DNA of 35,507 bases from Kitasatospora sp. GAS204B (GCF_029892155.1 NZ_JARZAG010000047.1:1-35507), one strand, 5' to 3'; counted from the stretch's first letter, positions 6,992 to 15,069 are shown. The notes: generated by a model not told the origin, from the sequence alone. Made by a program: numbers and translations.

Positions 6992-6997
6992 AGGGTA
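6992..6997 (-). promoter_or_regulatory. Possible -10 box TACCCT of the membrane-protein gene
   Basis: TACCCT on the minus strand, about 34 bases before the ATG at 6958. No good -35 was found; weak call based on position and the T-A-N3-T pattern. Confidence 0.3.
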
Positions 6998-7099
6998 TCG
7001 CGCCACCGACCGGTCAGGTTGATGATCGCCTGAATCACCGTCATCAGGACGGTGTGGGGCGAGTCTTCCCCCGATACCGCCGGTTCGATCCGGATGGTG

Positions 7100-7105
7100 C
7101 AGGAT
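7100..7105 (+). promoter_or_regulatory. -10 box CAGGAT, leaderless arrangement for the DCC gene
   Basis: CAGGAT is followed by seven bases and then the ATG at 7113, the same geometry as at 4654. No ribosome binding site fits in the gap. Confidence 0.45.
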
Positions 7106-7112
7106 CGATGCC

Positions 7113-7529
7113 ATGGTGACTGAGGAAGCCCTCGTCCAGGCCCCTGATCCGGTGCTGGTCTTCGACGGTGACTGCGCGTTCTGCTCCTCGTGCGTGCGGA
7201 TCGCCGAGCGGTATCTGCGGCAGACGCTGGCCTCGGGGGGTTGGACGGCCGAGCCGCTGCAGTTCGCCGATCTCGCGGCGTTGGGTGTCACCCGGGAGCG
7301 GGCGGAGCGTGAGGTGCTCTGGGTCACGCCGACGGGGGAGGTGTACGGCGGTGCGCAGGCGGTGGCGAAGCTGCTGCTGCGGTCGGGGAACGTCTGGGCG
7401 TACCTGGGTGCGGTGCTGCGGTTGGCGCCCGTGCGGCCGGTGGCGGCGGCGGTGTACCGGCTGGTGGCCCGCTACCGGCACCGGATGCCGGGCGGCACGG
7501 CGGCCTGCGCGCTGCCGGGCCGACCGTAG
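7113..7529 (+). CDS. DCC-family thiol-disulfide oxidoreductase-like protein (DUF393)
   Basis: A 138-residue protein carrying the family signature DGDC-x2-C (D18-G19-D20-C21-A-F-C24) right after a hydrophobic beta strand, as in the DCC/DUF393 group. The paired cysteines suggest a thioredoxin-like redox role, but no substrate is established for most members. The C-terminal third (LRLAPVRPVAAAVYRLVARYRHR) is basic and amphipathic and could touch the membrane. It has no signal peptide. It is divergent from the membrane protein at 5312-6958 and ends 174 bases before pgsA, which has its own promoter, so it is probably monocistronic. Confidence 0.88.
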   Translation: MVTEEALVQAPDPVLVFDGDCAFCSSCVRIAERYLRQTLASGGWTAEPLQFADLAALGVTRERAEREVLWVTPTGEVYGGAQAVAKLLLRSGNVWAYLGAVLRLAPVRPVAAAVYRLVARYRHRMPGGTAACALPGRP

Positions 7530-7595
7530 CGCGGGTAGCACGGCCCGCCGACGCCGATCGGGTGTGGGGCGGCCGAGCGGGCCTGGCGGCCTGGA

Positions 7596-7601
7596 TACCA
7601 T
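7596..7601 (+). promoter_or_regulatory. -10 box TACCAT of the pgsA-patA-pimA operon
   Basis: TACCAT with a predicted leader of about 95 nt to the pgsA ATG. It is the same hexamer as the -10 of thrS, pdxS and relA in this window. The rest of 7530-7703 shows no gene. Confidence 0.45.
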
Positions 7602-7703
7602 GGGTCACGCCGGGTGGGCTGATCCGCCCGGCCGCCCGGTGCTGCCGCAGCTGATGGCCGCCGGTGTACTCCCTGCAGTGAGATCGGAGCGGTCGGGAAG
7701 GCC

Positions 7704-8372
7704 ATGCTCAACAAATACGCGCGTGCCTTCTTCACACGTGTCCTGACGCCGTTCGCCGCGCTGCTGCTGCGCTGGGGGGTCAGCCCGGACGCGGTGACCC
7801 TGGTCGGCACGGCCGGCTCGGTGGCCGGTGCGCTGGTCTTCTTCCCGCGCGGGCAGTTCTTCTGGGGAACGATCACGATCACCCTGTTCATCTTCTCGGA
7901 CCTGGTGGACGGGAACATGGCCCGGCAGGCGGGCACCTCCAACAAGTGGGGGGCGTTCCTGGACTCCACGCTGGACCGGGTGGCGGACGCGGCGATCTTC
8001 GGCGGTCTGGCGCTCTGGTACGCGGGCAAGGGTGACAACGACCTGCTCTGCGCGGTGTCGGTGCTCTGCCTGGCGAGCGGCCAGGTGGTGTCGTACACCA
8101 AGGCCCGGGCGGAGAGCCTGGGGCTGCCCTGTGACGTGTCGGGGCTGGTGGAGCGGGCCGAGCGGCTGGTGATCACGCTGGTGGCGGCCGGACTGGCGGG
8201 TCTGCACACCTTCGGGGTGCCGTACATCGAGTGGCTGCTGCCGGTGGCGCTCTGGCTGGTCGGTGCGGGCAGCGTGGTCACGGTGCTGCAGCGGATGCTG
8301 ACGGTGCGCCGGGAGGCCTTCGAGGCGGCGGCGCTCGCCGCACAGGGAACCACAACCGCACGGGAGAGTTGA
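7704..8372 (+). CDS. pgsA: Phosphatidylinositol phosphate synthase (CDP-alcohol phosphatidyltransferase)
   Basis: Joins CDP-diacylglycerol and inositol-1-phosphate to make phosphatidylinositol phosphate, the committed step to phosphatidylinositol and PIMs in actinobacteria; integral membrane enzyme. The complete family signature is visible: D66-x2-D69-G70-x2-A73-R74-x8-G83-x3-D87-x3-D91, which binds metal and CDP. Several hydrophobic spans surround it, including about 29-48 and 150-190. The length of 222 residues fits the family. ATG at 7704 has GGGAAG three bases upstream. It is followed after nine bases by the acyltransferase and then pimA, so it is the first gene of the PIM operon. The context argues for PIP rather than phosphatidylglycerol-phosphate synthase. 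Confidence 0.95.
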   Translation: MLNKYARAFFTRVLTPFAALLLRWGVSPDAVTLVGTAGSVAGALVFFPRGQFFWGTITITLFIFSDLVDGNMARQAGTSNKWGAFLDSTLDRVADAAIFGGLALWYAGKGDNDLLCAVSVLCLASGQVVSYTKARAESLGLPCDVSGLVERAERLVITLVAAGLAGLHTFGVPYIEWLLPVALWLVGAGSVVTVLQRMLTVRREAFEAAALAAQGTTTARES

Positions 8373-8381
8373 GGCAGCCGG

Positions 8382-9347
8382 ATGCGCGAGAAGCTGGTCG
8401 AGTCCGGGTACGCCGCGGGCTGGGCGGTTCTGAAGCTGCTGCCGGAGCCGGTGGTGGGGGTGCTCGGTGACCGGATCGCGGATGCGGTCTGGCGGCGGCA
8501 GGGGCGCGGGGTGCACCAGCTGGAGAAGAACCTGGCCCGGGTGCGGCCGCAGGCCTCGCCGGCCGAGCTGCGCGAGCTGTCGCGCGCCGGGATGCGCTCC
8601 TACCTGCGCTACTGGATGGAGTCGTTCCGGCTGCCGGTGTGGAACGACCGCAAGATCGCCGACCGGATGCAGGTGGACGGCATCGAGCACCTGGTGGCGG
8701 CGATGGAGTCCGGGCGGGGCGCGATCATAACGCTGCCGCACATGGGGAACTGGGACCTGGCCGGCGCCTGGGTGGTGCGGCACCTGGGCTTCAACTTCAC
8801 CACGGTCGCCGAGCGGCTGAAGCCGGAGTCGCTCTTCGACCGCTTCGTGGCCTACCGCGAGGGCCTGGGGATGGAGGTGCTGGCGCTGACCGGCAGCGAC
8901 ATCTCGGTGATCGGCACGCTGGCCCGGCGGCTTCGCGAGGGCAAGCTGATCTGCCTGGTCGGGGACCGGGACCTGTCGGCGGCCGGGCTGCCGGTGGACT
9001 TCTTCGGCGAGACCACCCGGATGCCGGCCGGCCCGGCGGCGCTGGCCCAGCGGACCGGGGCGGCGCTGCTGCCCGTGACGCTCTGGTACGACGGGCCGGT
9101 GCAGCGGGCTCGGATCCACCCGCCGGTCGAGGCGCCGGCCGAGCTGGACCGGCAGGCGGCCAAGTCGGCGATGACGCAGGCGATGGCGGACATCTGGGCG
9201 GCGGGGATCGCGCGGCATCCGCAGGACTGGCACATGCTGCAGCGCTTCTGGCTGGCCGATCTGCCGTCAACTCCTCAGCCACAGGCTGCTGCTGACGAGA
9301 CGTCAGCCGAACCGTCGCCCCGTGCCCAGCAGGGGGAGCCGCGATGA
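8382..9347 (+). CDS. patA: Phosphatidylinositol mannoside acyltransferase (LpxL/HtrB family)
   Basis: Transfers a fatty acyl group to the mannose of PIM at the inner face of the membrane; orthologue of mycobacterial PatA (Rv2611c) by position. The 321-residue protein has the acyltransferase H-x4-D motif as H120-M-G-N-W-D125 and downstream GDRDLSAAG and FFGETTRMPAGPAALA blocks typical of the LpxL/HtrB family. The N-terminus (GWAVLKLLPEPVVGVLGD) is a likely membrane-associated helix. ATG at 8382 has GAGG seven bases upstream. The last 30 residues are Pro/Ala/Gln/Ser-rich. Its TGA overlaps the pimA ATG in ATGA, indicating translational coupling. Confidence 0.93.
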   Translation: MREKLVESGYAAGWAVLKLLPEPVVGVLGDRIADAVWRRQGRGVHQLEKNLARVRPQASPAELRELSRAGMRSYLRYWMESFRLPVWNDRKIADRMQVDGIEHLVAAMESGRGAIITLPHMGNWDLAGAWVVRHLGFNFTTVAERLKPESLFDRFVAYREGLGMEVLALTGSDISVIGTLARRLREGKLICLVGDRDLSAAGLPVDFFGETTRMPAGPAALAQRTGAALLPVTLWYDGPVQRARIHPPVEAPAELDRQAAKSAMTQAMADIWAAGIARHPQDWHMLQRFWLADLPSTPQPQAAADETSAEPSPRAQQGEPR

Positions 9348-10516
9348 AGATCGGTATCGTCTGCCCGTACGACTGGGACGTCCCCGGGGGCGTGCAGTTC
9401 CACATCCGGGACCTGGCCGAGCACCTGATCGGTCTTGGGCACAAGGTCTCGGTGCTGGCGCCGGCCGACGACGAGTCGGCACTGCCCGGGTACGTGGTCT
9501 CGGCGGGCCGGGCGGTGGCCGTCCCCTACAACGGGTCGGTGGCCCGGCTGAGTTTCGGGATCATCTCGGCGACCCGGGTGCGGCGCTGGCTGCGGGACGG
9601 CGAGTTCGACATCCTGCACGTGCACGAGCCGGCCTCGCCGAGCCTGTCGATGCTGGCGGCCTGGGCGGCGACCGGGCCGATGGTGGCCACCTTCCACACC
9701 TCCAACCCGCGTTCGCGGGCGATGATCGCGGCCTCGCCGATCCTGCAGCCGGCGCTGGAGAAGATCAGCGCCCGGATCGCGGTGAGCGAGTACGCGCGGC
9801 GCACCCTGGTGGAGCACCTGGGCGGGGACGCCGTGGTGATCCCGAACGGGGTGGACGTCTCGTTCTTCGCCCGGGCCGAGCCCGACCCGCGCTGGACCGG
9901 CGGCACGATCGGCTTCATCGGCCGGATCAACGAGCCGCGCAAGGGCCTGCCGTCGCTGCTGGCCGCGCTGCCGGCGATCATCGCGGCGCGCCCCGAGGTG
10001 CGGCTGCTGGTGGCCGGCAAGGGTGACGAGGAGGAGGCCGTCGCGGGGCTGGCGCCCGAGGTGCGGGCCCACGTGGAGTTCCTCGGCATGGTCAGCGACG
10101 AGGAGAAGGCGCGGCTGCTGCGCAGCGTCGACCTGTACGTGGCGCCCAACACCGGGGGCGAGAGCTTCGGGATCATCCTGGTGGAGGCGATGTCGGCGGC
10201 GGCTCCGGTACTGGCCAGCGACCTGGACGCGTTCGCCCAGGTGCTGGACGGCGGGCAGGCGGGGGAGCTGTTCGCGGTGGCGGACCCGGCGGCGCTGGCC
10301 GAGGCGGCGGTGCGGCTGCTGGGCGACCCGGTGCGGTTGGCCGAGCTGCGCACGGCGGCGGCCGCGCATGTCCGGCGGTTCGACTGGGAGACGGTCGGCG
10401 CGGACATCCTGGCGGTCTACGAGACGGTCGCCGACGGGACGGGCGGCGCGCCCAAGGTGCGCGAGGACGACCGGACCAGCTGGCGCGAGCGGCTCGGGCT
10501 GTCGCAGGGCCGGTAG
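9344..10516 (+). CDS. pimA: Phosphatidylinositol alpha-mannosyltransferase PimA (GT4)
   Basis: Transfers mannose from GDP-mannose to the inositol 2-position of phosphatidylinositol, the first mannosylation of PIM synthesis, at the cytoplasmic membrane face. The 390 residues show a GT-B fold: N-terminal GGVQFHIRDLAEHL (the Gly loop), central VSEYARRTLVEHLGG, the linker FIGRINEPRKGL, and the donor-site E-x7-E motif E273-SFGIILV-E281. ATG at 9344 has AGGGGGAG five bases upstream and overlaps the acyltransferase stop. The C-terminal 30 residues are variable. The substrate is supported mainly by the pgsA-patA-pimA synteny shared with mycobacteria. Confidence 0.93.
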   Translation: MKIGIVCPYDWDVPGGVQFHIRDLAEHLIGLGHKVSVLAPADDESALPGYVVSAGRAVAVPYNGSVARLSFGIISATRVRRWLRDGEFDILHVHEPASPSLSMLAAWAATGPMVATFHTSNPRSRAMIAASPILQPALEKISARIAVSEYARRTLVEHLGGDAVVIPNGVDVSFFARAEPDPRWTGGTIGFIGRINEPRKGLPSLLAALPAIIAARPEVRLLVAGKGDEEEAVAGLAPEVRAHVEFLGMVSDEEKARLLRSVDLYVAPNTGGESFGIILVEAMSAAAPVLASDLDAFAQVLDGGQAGELFAVADPAALAEAAVRLLGDPVRLAELRTAAAAHVRRFDWETVGADILAVYETVADGTGGAPKVREDDRTSWRERLGLSQGR

Positions 10517-10519
10517 CGT
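10514..10519 (+). promoter_or_regulatory. -10 box TAGCGT overlapping the pimA stop, leaderless arrangement
   Basis: TAGCGT begins with the pimA TAG and ends eight bases before the GTG at 10528. It could start a leaderless transcript of the LemA-like gene independent of the PIM operon; read-through from pimA is also possible. Confidence 0.4.
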
Positions 10520-10527
10520 AGCGCCTC

Positions 10528-11073
10528 GTGACTACCTGGATCTGGGCCGCGATCGCCGTGGTGCTCGTCGCGGTCTACCTGAGCTGGACCGCGGGCCGAC
10601 TCGACCGGCTGCACGCGCGGATCGACGCCGCGCGGGCGGCGTTGGACGCGCAGTTGCTTCGACGCGCCTCGGTGGCGCAGGAGTTGGCCACCTCCTCGCT
10701 GCTCGACCCGGCCACCTCGCTCGTGCTGTACGAGGCTTCGCACGCCGCGCGGCAGGCCGACGAGGAGCACCGGGAGGTGGCGGAGAGCGACTTGAGCCAG
10801 GCGCTGCGGGCGGTCTTCGCCGAGCCCGAGCAGGCGGCGGAGTTGCGCGCGGCGCCCGGTGGCGAGGAGGCGCTGCGCGACCTGACCTCGGCGGTGCGCC
10901 GGGTGCCGATGGCCCGTCGGTTCCACAACGACGCGGTGCGGGCGGCGCGCGCGGTGCGGACGCATCGACTGGTGCGCTACTTCCGGCTGGCCGGGCGGGC
11001 GCCGTTCCCGCTGGCCTTCGAGATGGACGACGAGCCGCCGGCGGCGCTGCTCCCGCAGGGCTCGCCCGCCTAG
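10528..11073 (+). CDS. LemA-like single-span membrane protein
   Basis: A 181-residue protein with one N-terminal transmembrane helix (about 4-20, IWAAIAVVLVAVYLSW). A charged coiled-coil region follows (about 22-50, with RIDAARAALDAQLLRR) and later an RRFHNDAVRAARAVR segment. LemA-family proteins have the same plan: membrane anchor, helical bundle, and a conserved (Y/F)N-D-A-V motif near the end. Similarity is by layout and that motif, so I call it LemA-like rather than LemA. The start is the GTG at 10528; no ribosome binding site is present, in line with a leaderless mRNA. It follows pimA by 11 bases. Function unknown; position suggests a role at the membrane linked to PIM lipids, which is inference only. 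Confidence 0.7.
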   Translation: MTTWIWAAIAVVLVAVYLSWTAGRLDRLHARIDAARAALDAQLLRRASVAQELATSSLLDPATSLVLYEASHAARQADEEHREVAESDLSQALRAVFAEPEQAAELRAAPGGEEALRDLTSAVRRVPMARRFHNDAVRAARAVRTHRLVRYFRLAGRAPFPLAFEMDDEPPAALLPQGSPA

Positions 11074-11082
11074 CTGCTGCCG

Positions 11083-11104
11083 GGGACGGGCTCGGGACGG
11101 GCTC
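11083..11104. repeat. Two exact 11-bp tandem repeats
   Basis: GGGACGGGCTC at 11083-11093 and again at 11094-11104, just after the LemA-like stop, followed by GGGGCGGTACC. The rest of 11074-11211 shows no gene or clear hairpin. Confidence 0.75.
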
Positions 11105-11211
11105 GGGGCGGTACCGTACCTGGTCGCGCAGGGTGGGACCTACGGCCTGTTTGGCGTATGGATCGGGCACGTCTGGACCGGGTGGCGCATCGATCACTTA
11201 CCCGAACGGCC

Positions 11212-11217
11212 TACCAT
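11212..11217 (+). promoter_or_regulatory. -10 box TACCAT of pdxS
   Basis: TACCAT, giving a leader of about 40 nt before the pdxS GTG at 11259. No -35 match and no visible PdxR-type operator that I can define. Confidence 0.5.
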
Positions 11218-11258
11218 GGGGCGATAGCACACCGATTCGTCTTCGAGTGAGGTCTCAC

Positions 11259-12173
11259 GTGTCCACCAGCACTCCCGCTTCCGCCGACCAGCCGCAGATC
11301 GGTACCGCCCGGGTCAAGCGCGGCATGGCCGAGCAGCTCAAGGGCGGTGTGATCATGGACGTGGTCAACGCCGAGCAGGCCAAGATCGCCGAGGACGCGG
11401 GTGCCGTCGCGGTCATGGCGCTCGAGCGGGTCCCCGCCGACATCCGCAAGGACGGCGGCGTGGCTCGGATGTCCGACCCGGACATGATCGACGGCATCAT
11501 CAACGCCGTCTCCATCCCGGTCATGGCGAAGTCCCGGATCGGCCACTTCGTCGAGGCCCAGGTGCTCCAGGCGCTCGGCGTCGACTACATCGACGAGTCC
11601 GAGGTGCTCACCCCGGCCGACGAGGTCAACCACTCGGACAAGTGGGCCTTCACCACCCCCTTCGTCTGCGGTGCCACCAACCTCGGTGAGGCGCTGCGCC
11701 GGATCGCCGAGGGTGCGGCGATGATCCGCTCCAAGGGCGAGGCCGGCACCGGCAACGTGGTCGAGGCCGTGCGCCACATGCGCCAGATCAACTCCGACAT
11801 CCGCCGCCTGACCACCCTCGACGAGAACGAGCTGTACGTCGCGGCCAAGAACCTCCAGGCCCCGTACGAGCTGGTCAAGGAGGTCGCGCAGCTGGGCAAG
11901 CTCCCGGTCGTGCTGTTCTCCGCCGGTGGCGTGGCCACCCCGGCCGACGCCGCGCTGATGATGCAGCTGGGCGCCGAGGGCGTCTTCGTCGGCTCGGGCA
12001 TCTTCAAGTCCGGCGACCCGGCCAAGCGCGCCGCCGCCGTGGTCAAGGCCACCACCTTCTTCGACGACCCGAAGGTGATCGCGGACGTCTCGCGCGGCCT
12101 GGGCGAGGCCATGGTCGGCATCAACTGCGACACCCTGCCGGAGAGCGAGCGCTACGCGAACCGCGGCTGGTAG
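11259..12173 (+). CDS. pdxS: Pyridoxal 5'-phosphate synthase, synthase subunit PdxS
   Basis: Makes pyridoxal 5'-phosphate from ribose 5-phosphate, glyceraldehyde 3-phosphate and ammonia supplied by PdxT (DXP-independent vitamin B6 route). The 304-residue TIM barrel has the Schiff-base lysine in VMAK91SRIGH and the second lysine K159 in IRSKGEAGTGN; ALERVPADIR and GLGEAMVGI are also family hallmarks. The GTG start at 11259 has AGTGAGG six bases upstream; the N-terminal STSTPASADQPQ extension is typical for streptomycetes. The frame stays open far upstream but that part overlaps pimA and is spurious. It is followed by pdxT after 105 bases, with which it forms the 12+12 complex. Confidence 0.97.
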   Translation: MSTSTPASADQPQIGTARVKRGMAEQLKGGVIMDVVNAEQAKIAEDAGAVAVMALERVPADIRKDGGVARMSDPDMIDGIINAVSIPVMAKSRIGHFVEAQVLQALGVDYIDESEVLTPADEVNHSDKWAFTTPFVCGATNLGEALRRIAEGAAMIRSKGEAGTGNVVEAVRHMRQINSDIRRLTTLDENELYVAAKNLQAPYELVKEVAQLGKLPVVLFSAGGVATPADAALMMQLGAEGVFVGSGIFKSGDPAKRAAAVVKATTFFDDPKVIADVSRGLGEAMVGINCDTLPESERYANRGW

Positions 12174-12278
12174 TCACTCCCGTCCGTCCGGTCCGCCGCG
12201 CCGAAGCTGGTGCGGCGGACCGTCGCACATCCCCCCGCGAACCCTGCGAAGAACGAAGCGCGAAGAAGGTAGTCCACC

Positions 12279-12908
12279 GTGTCCAGCAGCACCCCCGTGA
12301 TCGGCGTCCTGGCCCTGCAGGGCGATGTCCGCGAGCACCTGATCGCGCTCGCCGAGGCGGACGCCCTGGCCCGCCCGGTCCGTCGGCCCGAGGAGCTGGC
12401 CGCCGTCGACGCCCTGGTCATACCGGGCGGCGAGTCCACCACCATGTCCAACCTGGCGCTGGCCTTCGGCCTGATGGAGCCGTTGCGCGCCCGGGTGGCC
12501 GCCGGGATGCCGGTCTACGGCTCGTGCGCGGGCATGATCATGCTGGCCGAGAAGATCCTGGACGGCCGGGACGACCAGCAGAGCGTCGGCGGCATCGACA
12601 TGACGGTGCGGCGCAACGCCTTCGGCCGGCAGAACGAGTCCTTCGAGTCCGCGATCGACTTCACGGGCTTCGAGGGCGAGCCGGTGCACGGTGTCTTCAT
12701 CCGCGCGCCGTGGGTCGAGTCGGTGGGCGCCCAGGTCGAGGTGCTGGCCGAGCTGCCGGCCGCCGACGGTGCCGACAGCCGGATCGTGGCGGTGCGCCAG
12801 GGTAACCTGCTGGCCACCTCCTTCCACCCGGAGCTGACGGGTGATCACCGGGTGCACGCGCTCTTCGTGCGGATGGTCGAGCAGGCCCGGGAAACGGCGG
12901 GCGCCTGA
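12279..12908 (+). CDS. pdxT: Pyridoxal 5'-phosphate synthase, glutaminase subunit PdxT
   Basis: Class I glutamine amidotransferase that hydrolyses glutamine and channels ammonia to PdxS. The 209-residue protein contains the nucleophile C83 in YGSCAGM, and the partner pair H183 and E185 in SFHPE; GVLALQGD and IPGGESTT are PdxT hallmarks. The GTG start at 12279 is preceded by AAGGT eight bases away. The 105-base gap after pdxS shows no terminator, so the two are probably co-transcribed. Confidence 0.97.
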   Translation: MSSSTPVIGVLALQGDVREHLIALAEADALARPVRRPEELAAVDALVIPGGESTTMSNLALAFGLMEPLRARVAAGMPVYGSCAGMIMLAEKILDGRDDQQSVGGIDMTVRRNAFGRQNESFESAIDFTGFEGEPVHGVFIRAPWVESVGAQVEVLAELPAADGADSRIVAVRQGNLLATSFHPELTGDHRVHALFVRMVEQARETAGA

Positions 12909-12938
12909 CCGGTGCCAGGTGCGCCGTCCCGACACCGG

Positions 12939-12944
12939 TAGGAT
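12939..12944 (+). promoter_or_regulatory. -10 box TAGGAT of yebC
   Basis: TAGGAT 43 bases before the yebC ATG at 12988. The spacing to a -35 is not convincing. It suggests that yebC can be transcribed separately from pdxST, which ends 30 bases earlier. Confidence 0.55.
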
Positions 12945-12987
12945 CTCCCCTGTTTCATTTCCCTTTGGCGACGTAAAGGAGCTGGTG

Positions 12988-13752
12988 ATGTCCGGCCACT
13001 CTAAGTGGGCTACCACCAAGCACAAGAAGGCCGTGATCGACGCCAAGCGCGGCAAGCTCTTCGCCAAGATGATCAAGAACATCGAGGTGGCGGCGAAGAC
13101 CGGCGGTCCCGACCCGGCCGGCAACCCGACGCTCTACGACGCCATCCAGAAGGCCAAGAAGAGCTCGGTCCCGATCGACAACATCAACCGCGCGGTCAAG
13201 CGCGGTGGCGGCCTGGAGGCCGGCGGGGCCGACTACTCGACGATCATGTACGAGGGCTACGGCCCCAACGGTGTCGCGGTGCTGATCGAGTGCCTCACCG
13301 ACAACCGCAACCGCGCCGCCTCCGACGTGCGGGTGGCGATGACCCGCAACGGCGGCTCGATGGCCGACCCGGGCTCGGTGTCGTACCTGTTCAACCGCAA
13401 GGGCGTGGTGATCGTCCCGAAGAGCGACGGCGTGGACGAGGACAAGGTCCTCGAGGTCGTGCTCGAGGCCGGCGTCGACGTCGAGGAGGTCAACGACCTC
13501 GGCGACACCCTCGAGGTGGTCTCCGAGGCGACCGACATGGTCGCGGTGCGCACCGCGCTGGTGGACGGCGGGCTCGACTACGACTCGGCCGACGCCAACT
13601 TCGTGCCCAGCATGCAGGTCGAGCTGGACGTGGACGGCGCCCGCAAGATCCTCAAGCTGATCGACGCGCTGGAGGACAGCGACGACGTGCAGAACGTCTT
13701 CGCCAACTTCGACATCTCCGACGAGGTGGGTGCGCAGCTCGACGCCGAGTGA
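12988..13752 (+). CDS. yebC: YebC/TACO1-family translation or transcription factor
   Basis: A 254-residue YebC/PmpR/TACO1 protein beginning MSGHSKWATTKHKK. The family marks include AKRGKLFAKMIKNIEVAAK, the central NAVKRG-like NRAVKRGGG and the acidic C-terminal half. Members were described as DNA-binding regulators (PmpR) and more recently as ribosome-associated factors that ease translation of proline stretches. Its place before ruvC is conserved across many bacteria and does not prove a role in recombination. The ATG at 12988 has AAAGGAG six bases upstream; a longer open frame into pdxT is spurious. Confidence 0.96.
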   Translation: MSGHSKWATTKHKKAVIDAKRGKLFAKMIKNIEVAAKTGGPDPAGNPTLYDAIQKAKKSSVPIDNINRAVKRGGGLEAGGADYSTIMYEGYGPNGVAVLIECLTDNRNRAASDVRVAMTRNGGSMADPGSVSYLFNRKGVVIVPKSDGVDEDKVLEVVLEAGVDVEEVNDLGDTLEVVSEATDMVAVRTALVDGGLDYDSADANFVPSMQVELDVDGARKILKLIDALEDSDDVQNVFANFDISDEVGAQLDAE

Positions 13753-13765
13753 GGTGACGTGCTCT

Positions 13766-13799
13766 CCGGCCCGGTGGTCCGCCTGGACCGCCGGGCCGG
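13766..13799 (+). terminator. Hairpin terminator after yebC
   Basis: A 15-bp stem (13766-13780 with 13785-13799) with one G-T wobble and loop GCCT, 14 bases after the yebC stop. It separates yebC from ruvCAB. Confidence 0.7.
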
Positions 13800-13841
13800 T
13801 GTCGTCTGAGGGGTTGTCGGGGGGTTGTCGCAGGTGCCCGC

Positions 13842-13847
13842 TAGGGT
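13842..13847 (+). promoter_or_regulatory. -10 box TAGGGT of ruvCAB
   Basis: TAGGGT 46 bases before the ruvC GTG. Upstream GGGGTTGTCG occurs twice in tandem (about 13811-13830), giving TTGTCG hexamers at 13814 and 13825, neither at the ideal 17-base spacing. I see no LexA-type palindrome here. Confidence 0.45.
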
Positions 13848-13892
13848 CTGTCTCTGGGGTCTGAGCAGGCGGGACTGACGGAGGGTGGGAGC

Positions 13893-14435
13893 GTGCGGGT
13901 ACTGGGCGTGGACCCGGGGCTGACCAGGTGCGGCGTCGGCGTGGTCGACGGTGCGCCGGGCCGGCCGCTGCGGATGATCGGCGTCGGGGTGGTGCGCACC
14001 CCCGCCGAGGAGGAGGTCCCGCGCCGGCTGCTGGCCATCGAGGACGGCCTGGAGCAGTGGCTGGACGCCCACCGCCCCGACATCGTCGCCATCGAGCGGG
14101 TCTTCGCGCAGCACAACGTGCGCACCGTGATGGGGACGGCGCAGGCCAGCGCGGTCGCCATGCTCTGCGCCAGCCGGCGCGGCCTGCCGGTGGTGCTGCA
14201 CACGCCCAGTGAGGTCAAGGCCGCCGTCACGGGCTCGGGCCGGGCCGACAAGGCGCAGGTCACGGCGATGGTGACCCGGCTGCTGCGGCTGGACGCACCC
14301 CCGAAGCCGGCCGATGCCGCGGACGCGTTGGCGCTGGCGATCTGCCACATCTGGCGCGGCACGGCCACCGACAAGATCGCGGCCGCGCTGGCCCGCACCA
14401 CCACGACCACCCGACCCAAGGAGTACCGCCCGTGA
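13893..14435 (+). CDS. ruvC: Holliday junction resolvase RuvC
   Basis: Homodimeric endonuclease that cuts Holliday junctions symmetrically during recombinational repair. The 180-residue protein has all four acidic residues of the RNase H-like site: D7 in LGVDPG, E68 in IVAIERVF, and D141/D144 in KPADAADALALA. The start GTG at 13893 has a GGAGGG purine block about eight bases upstream. The stop overlaps the ruvA start as GTGA. The C-terminal TTTTTRPKEYRP tail is variable. Confidence 0.97.
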   Translation: MRVLGVDPGLTRCGVGVVDGAPGRPLRMIGVGVVRTPAEEEVPRRLLAIEDGLEQWLDAHRPDIVAIERVFAQHNVRTVMGTAQASAVAMLCASRRGLPVVLHTPSEVKAAVTGSGRADKAQVTAMVTRLLRLDAPPKPADAADALALAICHIWRGTATDKIAAALARTTTTTRPKEYRP

Positions 14436-15043
14436 TCGCCTTCGTCCAGGGTCCCGTGGCGGCCCTCGCTCCCGGCACCGCCGTGGTCGAGGTCGGCGGG
14501 GTCGGTATGGCGGTGCAGTGCACGCCCAACACGCTGGCCGCGCTGCGCCTCGGCGAGCCGGCCAGGCTGGCCACCTCGCTGGTGGTGCGGGAGGACTCGC
14601 TCACCCTGTACGGCTTCGCGGACGACGACGAGCGGGCCACCTTCGAGGTGCTGCAGGCCGCCCCCGGGGTGGGCCCGCGGGTGGCGCAGGCGATGCTCGC
14701 CGTGCACAGCCCCGACGCGCTGCGCCTCGCGGTGGCCAACGGGGACGAGCGGGCGCTGATCCAGGTGCCCGGGATCGGCAAGGCCAAGGCGGCCAAGTTG
14801 CTGCTGGAGTACAAGAACAAGCTGGGCGCCCCGAGCGGTGCCGTGCCCGCCCAGAAGCCGCTCGCCGCCGGTCCTGCGCCGTGGAGCGAGCAGCTGCACG
14901 CCGCGCTGGTCGGCCTGGGCTACGCTCCGCGCGAGGCCGAGGAGGCGGTGGTCGCGGTGACACCGGAGGCCGAGGCGCAGCGGAGCACCGACGTCGGCGC
15001 GCTGCTGAAGGCGGCGCTGCGCACCCTGAGCCGCGCGCGGTAG
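14432..15043 (+). CDS. ruvA: Holliday junction branch migration protein RuvA
   Basis: Tetrameric DNA-binding subunit that clamps Holliday junctions and recruits the RuvB motor. The 203 residues show the N-terminal OB fold (MIAFVQGPVA), two helix-hairpin-helix motifs (GVGPRVAQAML and GIGKAKAAKLLLEY) and the C-terminal RuvB-contact domain (LVGLGYAPREAEEAV). The GTG at 14432 has AAGGAG eight bases upstream and overlaps the ruvC stop. It is separated from ruvB by 87 bases that contain short direct repeats. Confidence 0.97.
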   Translation: MIAFVQGPVAALAPGTAVVEVGGVGMAVQCTPNTLAALRLGEPARLATSLVVREDSLTLYGFADDDERATFEVLQAAPGVGPRVAQAMLAVHSPDALRLAVANGDERALIQVPGIGKAKAAKLLLEYKNKLGAPSGAVPAQKPLAAGPAPWSEQLHAALVGLGYAPREAEEAVVAVTPEAEAQRSTDVGALLKAALRTLSRAR

Positions 15044-15069
15044 TTCACGCCGCAGCCATGTGACACGTA

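Noticed and set aside
10023..11258. Upstream extension of the pdxS frame to 10023
   Set aside because: Overlaps pimA and the LemA-like gene in another frame, and is Arg/Trp-rich, typical of an off-frame reading; pdxS has its own GTG and ribosome binding site at 11259.
13811..13847. LexA (SOS) box at the ruvC promoter
   Set aside because: Looked for a GAAC-N4-GTTC-like palindrome as in actinobacterial SOS boxes; only a GGGGTTGTCG tandem is present.
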